Source of the DNA: Cranoglanis bouderius
Lineage: Eukaryota > Chordata > Actinopteri > Siluriformes > Cranoglanididae
Length of the DNA: 64,000 nucleotides
Direction: 5' to 3'
NCBI GenBank assembly: GCA_023630585.1
Contig: CM042544.1
Location: 14,771,756-14,835,755, forward strand
Shown: positions 54,459 to 64,000 of the stretch, piece by piece
Layout of the letters: every line of letters starts with the position of its first letter
Position numbering within the stretch: position 1 is the stretch's first letter
The notes under the pieces: model-generated
What the model was told of the DNA's origin: nothing
The model's input: the letters and a program-made list of their open reading frames with translations, nothing else
Database searches by the model: none
Made by a program: the position numbers and the translations under genes

Positions 54459-55544
54459 AAATACCTGTTACAGCCAATGAGATCAAAGCTGGAGCCCTGA
54501 CATGTTTCCAGCTCCTCCATTGCTACCACGTAGCATATATGTGCTGCATAGGTCAGTCCTTCAGAGTCTGCAGATGAAAGACCAACATGCATGTAAGGAT
54601 CTGGGACAGTGAAACAGTCCATAGTTAATGATGCATGTGAATTCCAAAAAATACTGTTACTGATCCATACCAAGTTTTTCTCCCATGTTAACCACAGCAT
54701 TCAAGTGCTCCTCTTCTGTGTTAGCAGTGCACAAAAGTTGCGCCAGAGGAAGACACCAGCCATCCTTGTTCTTACCACCTTTTAGCTGTAGCAGGAATTG
54801 TCACATTAGTAAAAAAAAAAAATAAAAAAATGCACAAACAACACAAACAAATACACACTGCAGTTACAATATACAATACAGACAGATGGTGATGTTGATT
54901 TGTTAATAAATAAACTTTTGTTACCTTGTTCCTCAGAAGTCCATAGCCCTTAAAGAGGAGTATAGCGACTTCAGCCCGCAGTACGTTCTGTAAAAGAAAG
55001 ATTTAATTTACACATCTATGGTAGGTATTTTCCTTCATTCATGACTTACAACTCAGAAATGTTTTGCTTTCGTGTACATAAAATATCTCGATACTTTAAT
55101 CATTAATAATTTTCTTAAACAATCACCACGTAAAGAACTACAACACGTACTCCATTTTTACTGCAGAGCAGCTCCATAATCCTCCAGAAGAAATAGGCCT
55201 CCTTTTGGTCAGGTTCATTTACATGCTGGAGACACTCCTGGGATTTCCGCTGGATAAAATGGATCAGGTCCTCCATCTGCATCTTACTACTGCAACAAAT
55301 GGATATGGATTACTGCACATACACTTTGACCACCTGTTGATAAGTTTCGAAACATTACTGCTGATACAGCCTGCATATTTAATGTTCAGTTTGTGTGTGG
55401 CATATAAGAGGAGAAAGAAGGACTCACCTCATCAGAGGGCCAGGAAAAGAGATGTTCTCCCCATCAGGTAGGTAGTTGACATCACCTGGGAAGACGCCAC
55501 CATCCTCTGGAGTCAAAAGCTCAGTTAGTAAGGCTACAGAGTAA

Positions 55545-55582
<38 letters not shown>

Positions 55583-55672
55583 CCTACCTCGTCTGCAAGG
55601 ATGAACACGAGGTTCGCCTTCAGGATGGGGCAGGATGACGCTGTTCAGCATTTTCTTGTTCACTATCCTCAT
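52031..55672 (-). CDS. Chimeric gene: Sec16-type central domain fused to PIM-like kinase (gene B)
   Basis: Fourteen coding exons, 5' to 3': 55588-55672, 55428-55533, 55151-55289, 54925-54987, 54671-54785, 54465-54567, 54239-54341, 54002-54142, 53734-53905, 53360-53454, 53184-53234, 52565-52943, 52297-52473, 52031-52152. Every junction is GT-AG and in phase; 616 residues, no stop. Residues about 60-320 follow the Sec16 central conserved domain (ISFPGPLM, EGLTYAAHICYVVAM, IERTEVYEYVCSL, FQIYKYYHASRLAESGLFDQ, EPEWLLKLRQLH), an ER-exit-site scaffold. Exon 9 carries both the last Sec16 helix and the PIM leader ALQLPRLERHITPW; its final G plus the next AG makes Glu before VFESRYIPG. Kinase: LLGHGGFGSV, VAIK (Lys 378), ILERPSPCMD, HRD 480-482, DFG 501-503, PPEWVCEGKY. 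The kinase looks active. The Sec16 part lacks a central block. No transcript evidence is available here. Confidence 0.82.
54391..54454. repeat. (CA)n in gene B intron 6
   Basis: CA tract on plus, thus GT repeat on the gene strand, beginning about 10 bp after the exon 6 donor. Confidence 0.95.
55551..55580. repeat. (TG)n in gene B intron 1
   Basis: Short TG tract between coding exons 1 and 2 (the intron is only 54 bp). Confidence 0.9.
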
Positions 55673-56110
55673 CTTGTTTTTGGTGAAAACTATGGAACAA
55701 TAGAAATATATATGGTTATTAACTAATTTGTTTTTATATGGTTAAAGTTATGTTTAAATTATTTTGTCCGTCTCTGGGCAAATTCACCTGATTGGCGGAC
55801 GATATTCGCTTGTTATTTGTATAAATGTGTTATGCTTTGCGGATTTTACTCACTAATAAATAGTCAAAGGGATAATAAATAATGTAGGACTAATGTAACA
55901 TTTTTTTTTGTCATTTTCATGACGGTTTTAGGCTTTAGGAAATAGATCGATATACAGTACATAGCCGCAGTCACACACTGTATTTCCAAATATTGTATCC
56001 GATTATAATACCTCCTCTCTGCTCAACACGCATATAGTCTACATACCTTATAGAGGAAGTATAGCTTCAGGTTTTCTACTTTTTAGAGATCACTTGGTCA
56101 ATTTCTCCGT
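55673..56110 (-). other. Gene B 5' leader: UTR sequence and first intron
   Basis: The acceptor tattgttccatag ends at 55690, giving 17 bp of leader before the ATG. A plausible non-coding first exon ends at 56047 with donor gtatgtag (minus strand), preceded by a short GC-richer stretch up to about 56250. The start ATG is the first in this leader; no upstream Sec16-like exon was found. Confidence 0.35.
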
Positions 56111-56546
56111 GCAAGTCTCAGCGATGTAGCTCCGAGTCGTAACGAAGAAACTGAGGATATTTTTTTCCAGAATCTTCTTACAGAGAGTTTGGAATAGACT
56201 CGGAATCATGTCGTTATAATCACGAACAATTCTAGAGTTCTGTTGTGGTCATCGGTTCTAAACACGTAGTTACACAACTTTCTGCATCGAATAAACTAAC
56301 ATTGACGCTGTTCATATGAAGTTCATGTTTCTAAAAGTTTGTCAGTAAATATCCCAGTGTCCTGTGAATAACCCAAGCACTATTAATGTATCAACATGTT
56401 TATATTCATATTTGACTAACTGCATTTAAATTGAAATTCATGATGTACAGACCTTTTTACAGAAACTAATCTGACGCTGAAAGGTTGCACACGTTCACAA
56501 ATCATAAATCCACATTAGACCTGACCTGAATCAACAACACTGAATG

Positions 56547-56547
<1 letters not shown>

Positions 56548-56620
<73 letters not shown>
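56548..56620. repeat. (AAT)n microsatellite
   Basis: About 24 uninterrupted AAT/TAA units upstream of the kinase cluster. The surrounding 56250-57000 is AT-rich with no other feature seen. Confidence 0.95.
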
Positions 56621-56623
<3 letters not shown>

Positions 56624-57007
56624 TGAGTGAGCTCAACCTCCCAAAAAGAAAACTGCACGTTTAATTTAACTGAATTAAAAGATATTTTTGCAGAACTTTT
56701 TAAAATGGTTCTCCAATTAAAGGGTTGGTAGCTCGTGGAAAAGCTGGTGAACAATTCCACAATTACATTTAATAGTCTACTGGAGTCTTCATTTTTTAAA
56801 TTTTGGTCTTAAACGAACTAGCTAGCAAAATACAATAGTACATTTTTTTTACACTGTAGATTTTTGAACAATAATATGGACAAAAATATGGACATTTTAA
56901 ATGTCCAACCCACATTTCTGCAAGCTGGAAGAAAATACATTTATTTCTAAATTAGTTATAGGACCTTATTGTGTAATTTTTTTCTTTAGTATAACGAGCA
57001 ATATTGT

Positions 57008-57014
<7 letters not shown>

Positions 57015-57077
<63 letters not shown>
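57015..57077. repeat. (CT)n microsatellite
   Basis: Pure CT tract of about 63 bp. Confidence 0.95.
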
Positions 57078-57080
<3 letters not shown>

Positions 57081-57187
57081 GTCATAGTCAAAAAGTTGCT
57101 TTATTGGCATGACAAATATTAACATTTGTATTGCCAAAGCTTGGGTACAGACAAAATAGAAAATAACTACAGAAATAAATAAGTAGA

Positions 57188-57700
57188 AACAAATATACAG
57201 TACTGTGCAAAAGTTTTAGGCACATGTAAAGAAGAGCAAAGATGCCTTCAAAATAATTAAATTAAATGTTTCTACATTTACAAATTAGAAAAAAAAATAC
57301 AGTAAAGAGCAGTAAACAGTAGTAAATGAAACAAAGTCAATATTTGGTGTGACAAAAAATAAAAATAAAAATAAAAATAGTAGTCTCCGGTACAATTAGT
57401 GCAGTTTTATAAGGAAATGAGCTGGTAAGTTTTATTGAGCATCTTGCAGAAGCAGCCACAGTTCTTCTGGAGACTTTGACTTTCACACTTGCTTCTTATT
57501 TTTGCAGCAAAACCCAGCAGCCTTCATTGTGTTTTTTGTCTGAAAAATGTCTCTTACGTAATATGCTGCTTTCTTTAATGACATACAGACATTTTTCTGT
57601 AACATTTAATTTTGTGCTAGAAACCTAATATTTGGGAATCTAAAATGTTTTTAGTACTGACTTGATAATGTAGAAGTCATAAAATAAAAAAAATCTATAA
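57188..57700 (-). mobile_element. Non-autonomous Tc1/mariner-type element (copy 2)
   Basis: Reverse complement of copy 1 (9200-9632 plus 11351-11452). Starts with the terminus cagtactgtgcaaaagtttt (57190-57209) and is about 510 bp. Unlike copy 1 it is not interrupted, but the second terminus is missing: copy 1 ends gtgcaaaagtttt there, while this copy runs into unrelated sequence after about 57700. It contains an internal (aaaat)n stretch (57357-57380). Confidence 0.7.
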
Positions 57701-57890
57701 CAAATAGCCCGTCTTATTCCACACTGCTGAGAGATGAAATTTGTTCGTTTGTTGCCAATTCTTATTCCTCACTTGTTTCCTGTGTACATGGTTTTAATAA
57801 GATCATATGGTTTACTCTACACCACTTTGTTCTGGCTTTAACAGCATTAATAGCCACTAGGTGGCACAGTGATGTGAGGAGTTTAAAATA

Positions 57891-57934
57891 GACCCTGTAG
57901 TGCAGCCTGGTGATCCAGTGTGATCCAGTCTTTT
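57891..57934 (+). ncRNA. 7SL (SRP) RNA 3'-terminal fragment
   Basis: About 44 bp (gtagtgcagcctggtgatcc … gatccagtctttt) matching the last bases of the 7SL-like copy at 46756-46800 and of 7SL in general. It is followed by ttagacaagaaagc and a T-rich run. Too short for function; it would be a remnant of a 7SL-derived retro-sequence. Confidence 0.5.
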
Positions 57935-58202
57935 AGACAAGAAAGCTGTTGTTGTTGTTTTTTTTAAGCTCTTTATAATTTACATGAACTGCACTTTGGG
58001 AGAAGTTGGGCTGATGTTTATTATATTCAAGTTATATGTGTCCAATACATATACTGACAATTTAAAGTCTTAACAATAACTGCACAGATCTAACACAGAC
58101 AAGCAAACAAAACATTTCACCCAACAGGCAGTATCTTGTATCAAAGATAAAATAATATTTTTTAGCGTAAGATCAATTGTAACATTGATAATACAATATG
58201 TA

Positions 58203-58541
58203 TCATGTAGCAGGTAGCAGGTAATCTACACTGATAGTTGTTTTCTTTTTAAGTTTGTGTAAATTTGGTGACAGGGATTTCTGGCCCAAATCAAGCAACA
58301 CTTGTTGAATCAACTTGAATGTATTTTTCATACCTTGTGGGTAGTTAAGCGGAAGTGCATATACGAGACAAAAGAGGATACACACAGCTTGTGGAAAAAT
58401 TTTTAATTTGTCCATCACAATTTTCTCCTCAAGGACAATGAAAATCATAGTGGGGTTCAGATGCAGGGAGTTTGATAGTTGATCAATGCCTTCTGGCTCG
58501 GTAATGAGGACAACTGAGATTTGGCAGTCAGGTTCCTGCAA
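58203..58541 (-). CDS. Terminal exon of a SAMD3-like teleost repeat gene
   Basis: Open stretch ending with TGA at 58203, preceded by a strong acceptor (ccttttgtttgcag, minus strand) around 58536-58549. The peptide (PDCQISVVLITEPEGIDQ…, LPQAVCILFCLVYALPLNYP-like, FKLIQQVLLDLGQKSLSPNL) resembles the C-terminus of multi-copy teleost proteins usually annotated as sterile-alpha-motif domain-containing protein 3-like. That identification is from memory of the family and has not been tested. It may be part of a mobile element. Confidence 0.45.
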   Translation of the reverse strand: MQEPDCQISVVLITEPEGIDQLSNSLHLNPTMIFIVLEEKIVMDKLKIFPQAVCILFCLVYALPLNYPQGMKNTFKLIQQVLLDLGQKSLSPNLHKLKKKTTISVDYLLPAT

Positions 58542-58639
58542 ACAAAAGGAATCTCAATCAGAAACATCATACCCCTAACAGGAGGGAAAACGTCACTTTT
58601 TGTTAACGTTACTCAAATACCACAATGAAGAAGCCTTTA

Positions 58640-58845
58640 TTTGTGACATATATACATTACAGCACAGTGAAACTCTTTTCCCACATATCCTAGCTTGTTA
58701 GAAAGCTGGGGTCAGAGAACAGGGTCAGCCATGATATGGCACCCCTGGAGCAGTGAGGATTAAGGGCCTTGTTCAAGGAGTGGGGCAGCTTGGCAGTGCT
58801 GGGGCTTGAACAGTAACCTAGAGCCTTAACCATTGAGCCACCACA
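58640..58845. repeat. Dispersed teleost repeat (ctggggtcagagaacagggt)
   Basis: About 200 bp matching a short dispersed repeat very common in catfishes and relatives: agcacagtgaaactcttttc, agctggggtcagagaacagg, gttaagggcctt-like, tgctggggcttgaac and agccttaaccattgagccac. No tRNA promoter boxes are obvious; a MITE is as likely as a SINE. It lies between the two minus-strand gene fragments at 58203 and 59521. Confidence 0.65.
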
Positions 58846-59091
58846 AAATACAAAACGATTAGATCACAAAGGAAAGAATAAGTGCTGCAGAGCAGGAGCC
58901 AGCGTGCCAAGTAGGGGGGAACTGACTGTGCCATAGTTGGCATCAGAGCTGTATGTTGAAGCCCAGCCCCTCGCCACAGTTGGAGTCCGTGGAGTAGGCG
59001 AGGACTTCTGCATACAAATCCGATGCATAGCATGTTTAATAGCAGTACACAAAGTTTAATCTCTGTAAATAAAGAATTTAAACTCAGATCA

Positions 59092-59405
59092 TTCTGGTGC
59101 ATCATTTTCTATCATAAGAGTCTACGATCTACATAGCTGTAACCTAATGTAACACTGGTAGATGTAGTTATTTTATCTAGTCATATAAAAGTAACCAAAT
59201 AAATAAATATTGCATGTTATAATTATTAGCTCCCCCAAAAATATATTTGTTATATGATAGAAAATGATGCACCAGAACGATCTACATAGTTGTAACCTAA
59301 TGTAACACTGGTAGATGTAGTTATTTTATTTAGTCATATAAAAGGAACAAAATAAATAAATATTACACGTTATAATTATTAGCTCCCCCCAAAAGTATAT
59401 ATTTG
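59092..59405. repeat. Direct repeat (2 x 128 bp) with flanking 25-bp inverted repeats
   Basis: Unit cgatctacatagctgtaacc … at 59125-59252 is repeated at 59278-59405 with a few differences. The 25 bases at 59092-59116 (ttctggtgcatcattttcta…) recur inverted at 59253-59277, exactly between the two units. Confidence 0.85.
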
Positions 59406-59520
59406 TTACTGCTGCTGCTCCTGTTTCTACAAAATGCATATGATTGTTCTAAAACAATAGACTTTAGTTGCTTTAATTGACAAATGAGAGTGAAATAATC
59501 TTGTTTGGTGTGAACTTTTC

Positions 59521-59910
59521 TTACAAGTATGAATTTACTTCCACAGCAAGATATGAGGAAATTAGTGGTGCATTTTTAAAGTGTATCCAAGTTACTGATT
59601 CAGCCCTGAATTCCTCACTGCTCTCAAAAGTGTTATCTAATTCTGCAATATCCGCTGTAATGACTTGTGCTGTAGAATTTTCGTTGTTATGGAGGATTTC
59701 AGTAACTATTCCAGGTTTAAATGTCTGATTTGAGTTGTAGTTGTTGCTTTCAAATGTCTGTGCAAGTGGCTTAAGATCTCTGCTTCTGTGCAGGGCTCTA
59801 AAATACTGCAGACCTGTCTGTAGAAAGTAACTTGTGCCGTTGTACTTGATTTCAGTTCTTGACAGATGAACTCTTAGTGCGTTAAATCTACACAAGCAGT
59901 CCTCTTGCAA
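59521..59910 (-). pseudogene. Fragment of a C2H2-like teleost repeat gene
   Basis: Minus-strand open stretch of about 130 codons beginning LQEDCLCRFNALRVHLSRTE, which resembles a zinc-finger-like segment found upstream of SAMD3-like C-termini in multi-copy teleost genes. It could be an upstream exon of the gene whose last exon is at 58203-58541. No clean splice sites were found, and the relation is an inference. Confidence 0.3.
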
Positions 59911-60412
59911 ACATGGAATGAGAATAGTCTGTAGCTCCTCTGTTTTAAACGATAATGTTCAATAATTTGTGCTCTTTGTTCACAACCAAAAGTGCAGTAC
60001 ATACATTTCCACTGCATTTTACCAACACCTGTAGTAAAACATACAAGATACAAGAGATGTAAAATTTAAAAAATGTTAATCTAATTGCAATTTTCTCTGA
60101 ATGCTTTAAACACAAAATGTCTTTCAATGCCAGTAAAACCATACATTGCAAATAAAACAGGTTAATTTTAGATGTGCACTTAGCTTAAAGGATTAGGCCT
60201 GGTTAATTCTAATTTCCAGTATAAACTAAATATGTTATGAAAAATATGGGCGTTGTAATATCCATTGACTTCAGAGAACAGAAAATTGTCTAGCTTGTAA
60301 TGTCTTAATGCCAGTCAGCCAAGTTGTATTTTCCTTGCTAAATCTTTAACATTAGCAAGCTAGTCAATATCTTGATTCTGAAGTAAGTTTTTTAATACCC
60401 ATGATAAATTTA

Positions 60413-60960
60413 CATTTATATTTACATTTATAGCATTTATCAGACGCCCTTATCCAGAGCGACGTACAAGAGTGCTTTAAATTCTCCATCAATGAATATT
60501 TCATTTCTGGTTCGTACAATTACAACGAAGTGCACTGAACACAAACCTGTTGAAAAGAGAGCAACTGTTAGGAGTTTTTTTTTTTTTTTTTTTAATGAAG
60601 AAGAAGAAAACACTAATTATCATGGGGTCAGTATTTAAGAAAGAGGTATGTCTTTAGGCATTTCTTGAAGATAGCCAGCAACTCAGCTGTTCTGACATTG
60701 ATGGGAAGTTCATTCCACCATCTTGGTGCCAGAACAGAGAAAAGTCGTGAGCCAGATCTACCTTGCATCCTGAGAGAGGGTGGGACCAGTCGAGCAGTGC
60801 TCGTTGACCTGAGGGAGCGTGGTGCGGTGCGTGGGGTGATGAGAGCTCTAAGATAAGAGGGTGCTGTTCCATTTTTGGCTTTGTAGGCAAGCATCAATGT
60901 TTTGAATCTGATACGTGCAGCTACTGGAAACCAGTGAAGGGAGCGCAGCAACGGGGTGGT
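60413..60960 (-). mobile_element. L2-like LINE, 3' end
   Basis: 5'-truncated LINE on the minus strand. 60951-60628 encodes the end of the reverse-transcriptase protein (LRSLHWFPVAARIRFKTLML, APSYLRALITPRTAPRSLRS, RWWNELPINVR, LKTYLFLKY stop). The 3' UTR follows and ends with gctctggataagggcgtctg and a TAAATG-type microsatellite tail near 60413-60425, as in L2 elements. The open frame is uninterrupted over 107 codons, so the insertion is moderately young. Confidence 0.85.
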
Positions 60961-62640
60961 GTGAGAGAACTTTTTTATTCAAAGAGAGTTCTACAAACAA
61001 ACCGCTAGTAACACCTTCCATATATATCACTTAGCCCTGCCCCCAATTCACACCTTAAGGTAGACTGACACTATACTGATTAAGCACTATAGACAAAGAC
61101 TAGCCAATCAACTGTGCTAACTAGCCAATCAACTGTGCTAAACAACAACAACAACAACAGCTATGACTCTAGATTCAGCTAGGGTTTAAGTTACAGTACA
61201 CAAAATTACAATCCTACCTTACCAGAAGAGAAGAAATTCAAGATGAGGCTTAAAGCATAAATGATGTGTATTTAAAAAAAAAAGAAAAAGAAATACTAAA
61301 TTATTAATTATGTATAACTCCTTATAAACTTAAAAGTGACCCCAGATCAGCATTAGCTAAATGCTATGCTAATATTTAACAATTTAGCCATCCGACGTAA
61401 GCATATAATCCAATTATGCCAAAATTTAGGAGGATTTGCAAGTATGATGCAACTGAAAGGCCAGTCTATGCTCAAACATTGCTCTGAGAGTTACTATTAA
61501 TGTAGTACACCAGAACTTTAGGTAAGCTTTGGTGGAAGGGGGAATAATAAAACTCTGTGCAAATCAAAATTCACATGATTGTAGACTCGCAGAGACCTCC
61601 TCGCCTCAAATCGTCTGCTGTGAAATTGTCCATCAGAGTCATGTCAGATGGGGAAAACAAACAGCAAACACTTCTTCTTTTTTTTTCAAAAAGAGAAGTA
61701 AATTTATGGGAATGGGCCTATTCAACACTTTTTTAAACTACAGTATGTCTGTGTCCACAAAGAAATTAGGCTAATATTACATGTTACAGACAGCAAATGC
61801 ATTAATATTGGCAATTGTTAGACAGCACTGCATAACTAGCTAATCTAGCTAACTTCAGAATGCTACCTTTCAGACCAGGTGGTGCGATATTAAAACTTTA
61901 ACAATATACACAATAAAACTTAAAATACAAACTTCTGGAAACACATGACATTTCTTTCCAAACATTACTGCCCCTGACATTCCAAATAACCTTAAAAAAA
62001 ATCGTTTTTTGGCTATATTCAGCTGTTTTTTTGTTGTTGTTTTTTTTAAACATTTACTTATTATTATTTTTACTTTTATTTATATATTTACATACTTATT
62101 TACCAAAATTATTTCAATTATCCCCCACCCCCCCACGACTAGTGGTGGTTGGGTTCAGTGGGTGGGTTGATGGTGGGCAGGGGCTTTGTGCAACACTGAA
62201 TGTGTTCATATATGTTTTCAATTTAATTGCAATTTGTCATGGTTTCATTCCTGTAAAAATCTGAATAAACAGAGCCAAGGTCTTCAAAAAATGTGACAAA
62301 GTGCTGTAGTGCTATGATTAATTTAGGAGGCGGACTCTTCTGGCTCTTATGGCAGAGAGCTGTAACAGTGAGCATGCAGTTGTATCATGATGTGTCATAG
62401 GCATATCATGGGCTTTGGGCTTTTTAAAACCTAGAAACTCCCACATCCTGCTGGATGCAACAAAGAAGTCATGTGAGCCAGGCTCCTGCTTGAAGGGGCA
62501 AAGGCCATGTTAATTAACATGATATAAATAGGAGGAGTATCATTTTTTTTTTTTTTACCTATAATCAGTGGTTTGCTCTAGTAACCCAAACTGGATACTA
62601 CCCAACAAGTCACAAAAGAAATATGCTTTTATTTTAGAGC
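60961..62640. other. AT-rich DNA with no recognisable gene
   Basis: Contains a short tandem (actagccaatcaactgtgct twice, 61091-61140), an (AAC)n run at 61143-61158, a C-rich/G-rich patch at 62122-62180 and poly-T tracts. No gene or terminal repeats recognised. Confidence 0.45.
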
Positions 62641-62649
62641 TTCCACATC

Positions 62650-63125
62650 ATATAGCCCACACAGACCACACACTGTACACATCTCTAATGGGATTTTGGG
62701 TCATATGACAGCCAACCAGGGACTCCGATTCCCATAATACACCTCAGCCTACAAACATGGCCACCACGGACTACAACTTCCAACCCAGCACACAGACACG
62801 TTCACAATCTCCAGAATTCTAATAACACACACCTGTTGCCGATTACACACTCACAATCACCACCCTTTATGAGAGACTGTTCATTCACAAAGACTTGTCT
62901 CTGTCTATACCAAGCTGTTGTTCATTGATTGTTTCTTTGGTTTTTGATTCTGGTTTGCCCTTGACTACGATTTTCTGTTTTTCCTGTTCCAGTCTGTTTG
63001 TATGATCAACTGACCCTTGCCTGTCAACTGTTTATGATTTTGCCCTACGATTTGGATTGTGGTTGTTTTCATTAAAGCTGCCTTACCTGCATTTGCTTCT
63101 GTCTGATCCTCCATTACATGCTGCC
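62650..63125 (+). mobile_element. LTR-like stretch (possible solo LTR)
   Basis: A non-coding segment with the character of a teleost LTR: acacacctgttgccgattac, then ctgttcattcac…cttgtctctgtc, a run of Tgttt/gattttctg words, and cattaaagctgcc near 63070 as a possible polyadenylation signal (attaaa) before its 3' end. No target duplication or TG…CA ends were confirmed. Confidence 0.3.
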
Positions 63126-63182
63126 AATTAACCTCCAGCTGTTTCTTTTTAGTAACACTTACTTTTCCAGCCTCTTGTTGCC

Positions 63183-63396
63183 CCGTCCCAAACTTTTTTG
63201 AGAGGTGTTGTGGCCATCAAATTCAAAATTACCTTTTCTTTCTTAAAATGGTATATTTCTTCACTTTAAACATTTGATATGTTTCCTATGTTCTATTGTG
63301 AATAACATATGGGTATATGAGATTTGCAAATCGTTGCATTCTGTTTTTATTTACATTTTACACAGTGTCCCAACTTTTTTGGAATTGGGGTTGTAT
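63183..63396. mobile_element. Tc1/mariner-type non-autonomous element end
   Basis: Begins cgtcccaaacttttttgaga and ends aacttttttggaattggggt, a pair of words typical of a widespread teleost DNA-transposon relic (gcaaatcgttgcattctgtt internal block). Only its 3' part is present. Confidence 0.55.
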
Positions 63397-63824
63397 TACC
63401 TTGTATGTTCATTGCACATGTCTCTCATTATTTTGCTGGGAAAATCATATGGGCATTATAAAGCAAAGGACCCCATTTCGATGTGCAGCAGCACTGTGTC
63501 CAGCAAACCTTTCTGATCTTTATGGAATGGAGCAAAAACAAAAAATAAAGTCAGTCTAACTATAAACAGTTCCTTGATTTGGGGAACACTGTTGTTTTGA
63601 AAGATAGTTCCACTTAGAGAGAAAGCTTGCCAAAATGTTGCACAGAATGCCTGACCAAGACTAACATCATGTCTGAAATTTTGAGAACACCTGACTGCTA
63701 CACCCATATGTGTTTTTTGAACATCCCATTCCAGATTTTAACCGCTTCGCTGTTATAAATACCTCTGATGTTCTGGGAAGGCTTTCCACTAGATTTTGGT
63801 TCGTGACTGTGGGGATTTCAATTC

Positions 63825-64000
63825 CATTGAGTTTTATTTGTATAGCACTTTTAACAATGTACATTCTCCCAAAGCAGCTTTACAGAAATATGTAAATTAA
63901 GGTGTTACAACCCAGTCTAGGGTTAGGTCACACAGCATAAATAAAGGCACAGGGTAATGAAAGGTGGAGTGAAGAGTAGGTGGTGTTTGAAATAACAGGA
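63825..64000. repeat. Dispersed teleost repeat, cut by window end
   Basis: tttatttgtatagcactttt … aaagcagctttacagaaata is a phrase repeated in many fish genomes. Its class is unclear to me. Confidence 0.4.

Overview
The window is nuclear DNA of a ray-finned fish. The evidence is an intact multi-exon teleost-type grik5 gene, PIM-like kinase genes, many Tc1-like elements, L2-type and RTE-type LINEs, and abundant (CA)n, (TA)n and (CT)n tracts. Several dispersed repeats are of the kind common in catfishes and relatives, so an otophysan fish is my best guess, but the sequence alone does not prove it.

Layout. 1-7000 is a repeat graveyard: a Tc1 relic, an L2-like LINE relic on the minus strand split by another Tc1 copy, and a decayed DIRS-like reverse transcriptase. 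7000-9200 shows nothing I recognise. 9200-12110 holds a short non-autonomous element split by a Tc1-like transposon inside a (TA)n tract, followed by another Tc1 relic. 13013-30015 is the complete kainate-receptor gene grik5 (plus strand, 19 coding exons, 1052 codons). Its introns are loaded with CA/TG tracts and four mobile elements or relics. A Tc1-like copy follows at 32346-33895.

33911 to about 46620 looks like one large CACTA/EnSpm-type composite. A divergent gene pair (a coiled-coil partner on minus, a TNP2-like transposase on plus with a run of small in-phase exons) is interrupted by a long-inverted-repeat element. That element in turn contains a nearly intact RTE retrotransposon with a 15-bp target duplication. 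A 5'-truncated 7SL (SRP) RNA copy lies at 46687-46800, and a shorter 3' piece at 57891-57934.

48896-55672 (minus strand) carries two kinase genes. The downstream one is a PIM-like kinase of normal size. The upstream one reads, with perfectly matching splice phases, as a chimera: about 320 residues of a Sec16-type central domain spliced in frame to a complete PIM-like kinase (616 codons). This is the most unusual item in the window.

56500-64000 is again repeat-rich: microsatellites, a second copy of the 9.2-kb non-autonomous element, exons of a SAMD3-like teleost repeat gene, an L2 3' end, an odd direct/inverted repeat block and an LTR-like stretch.
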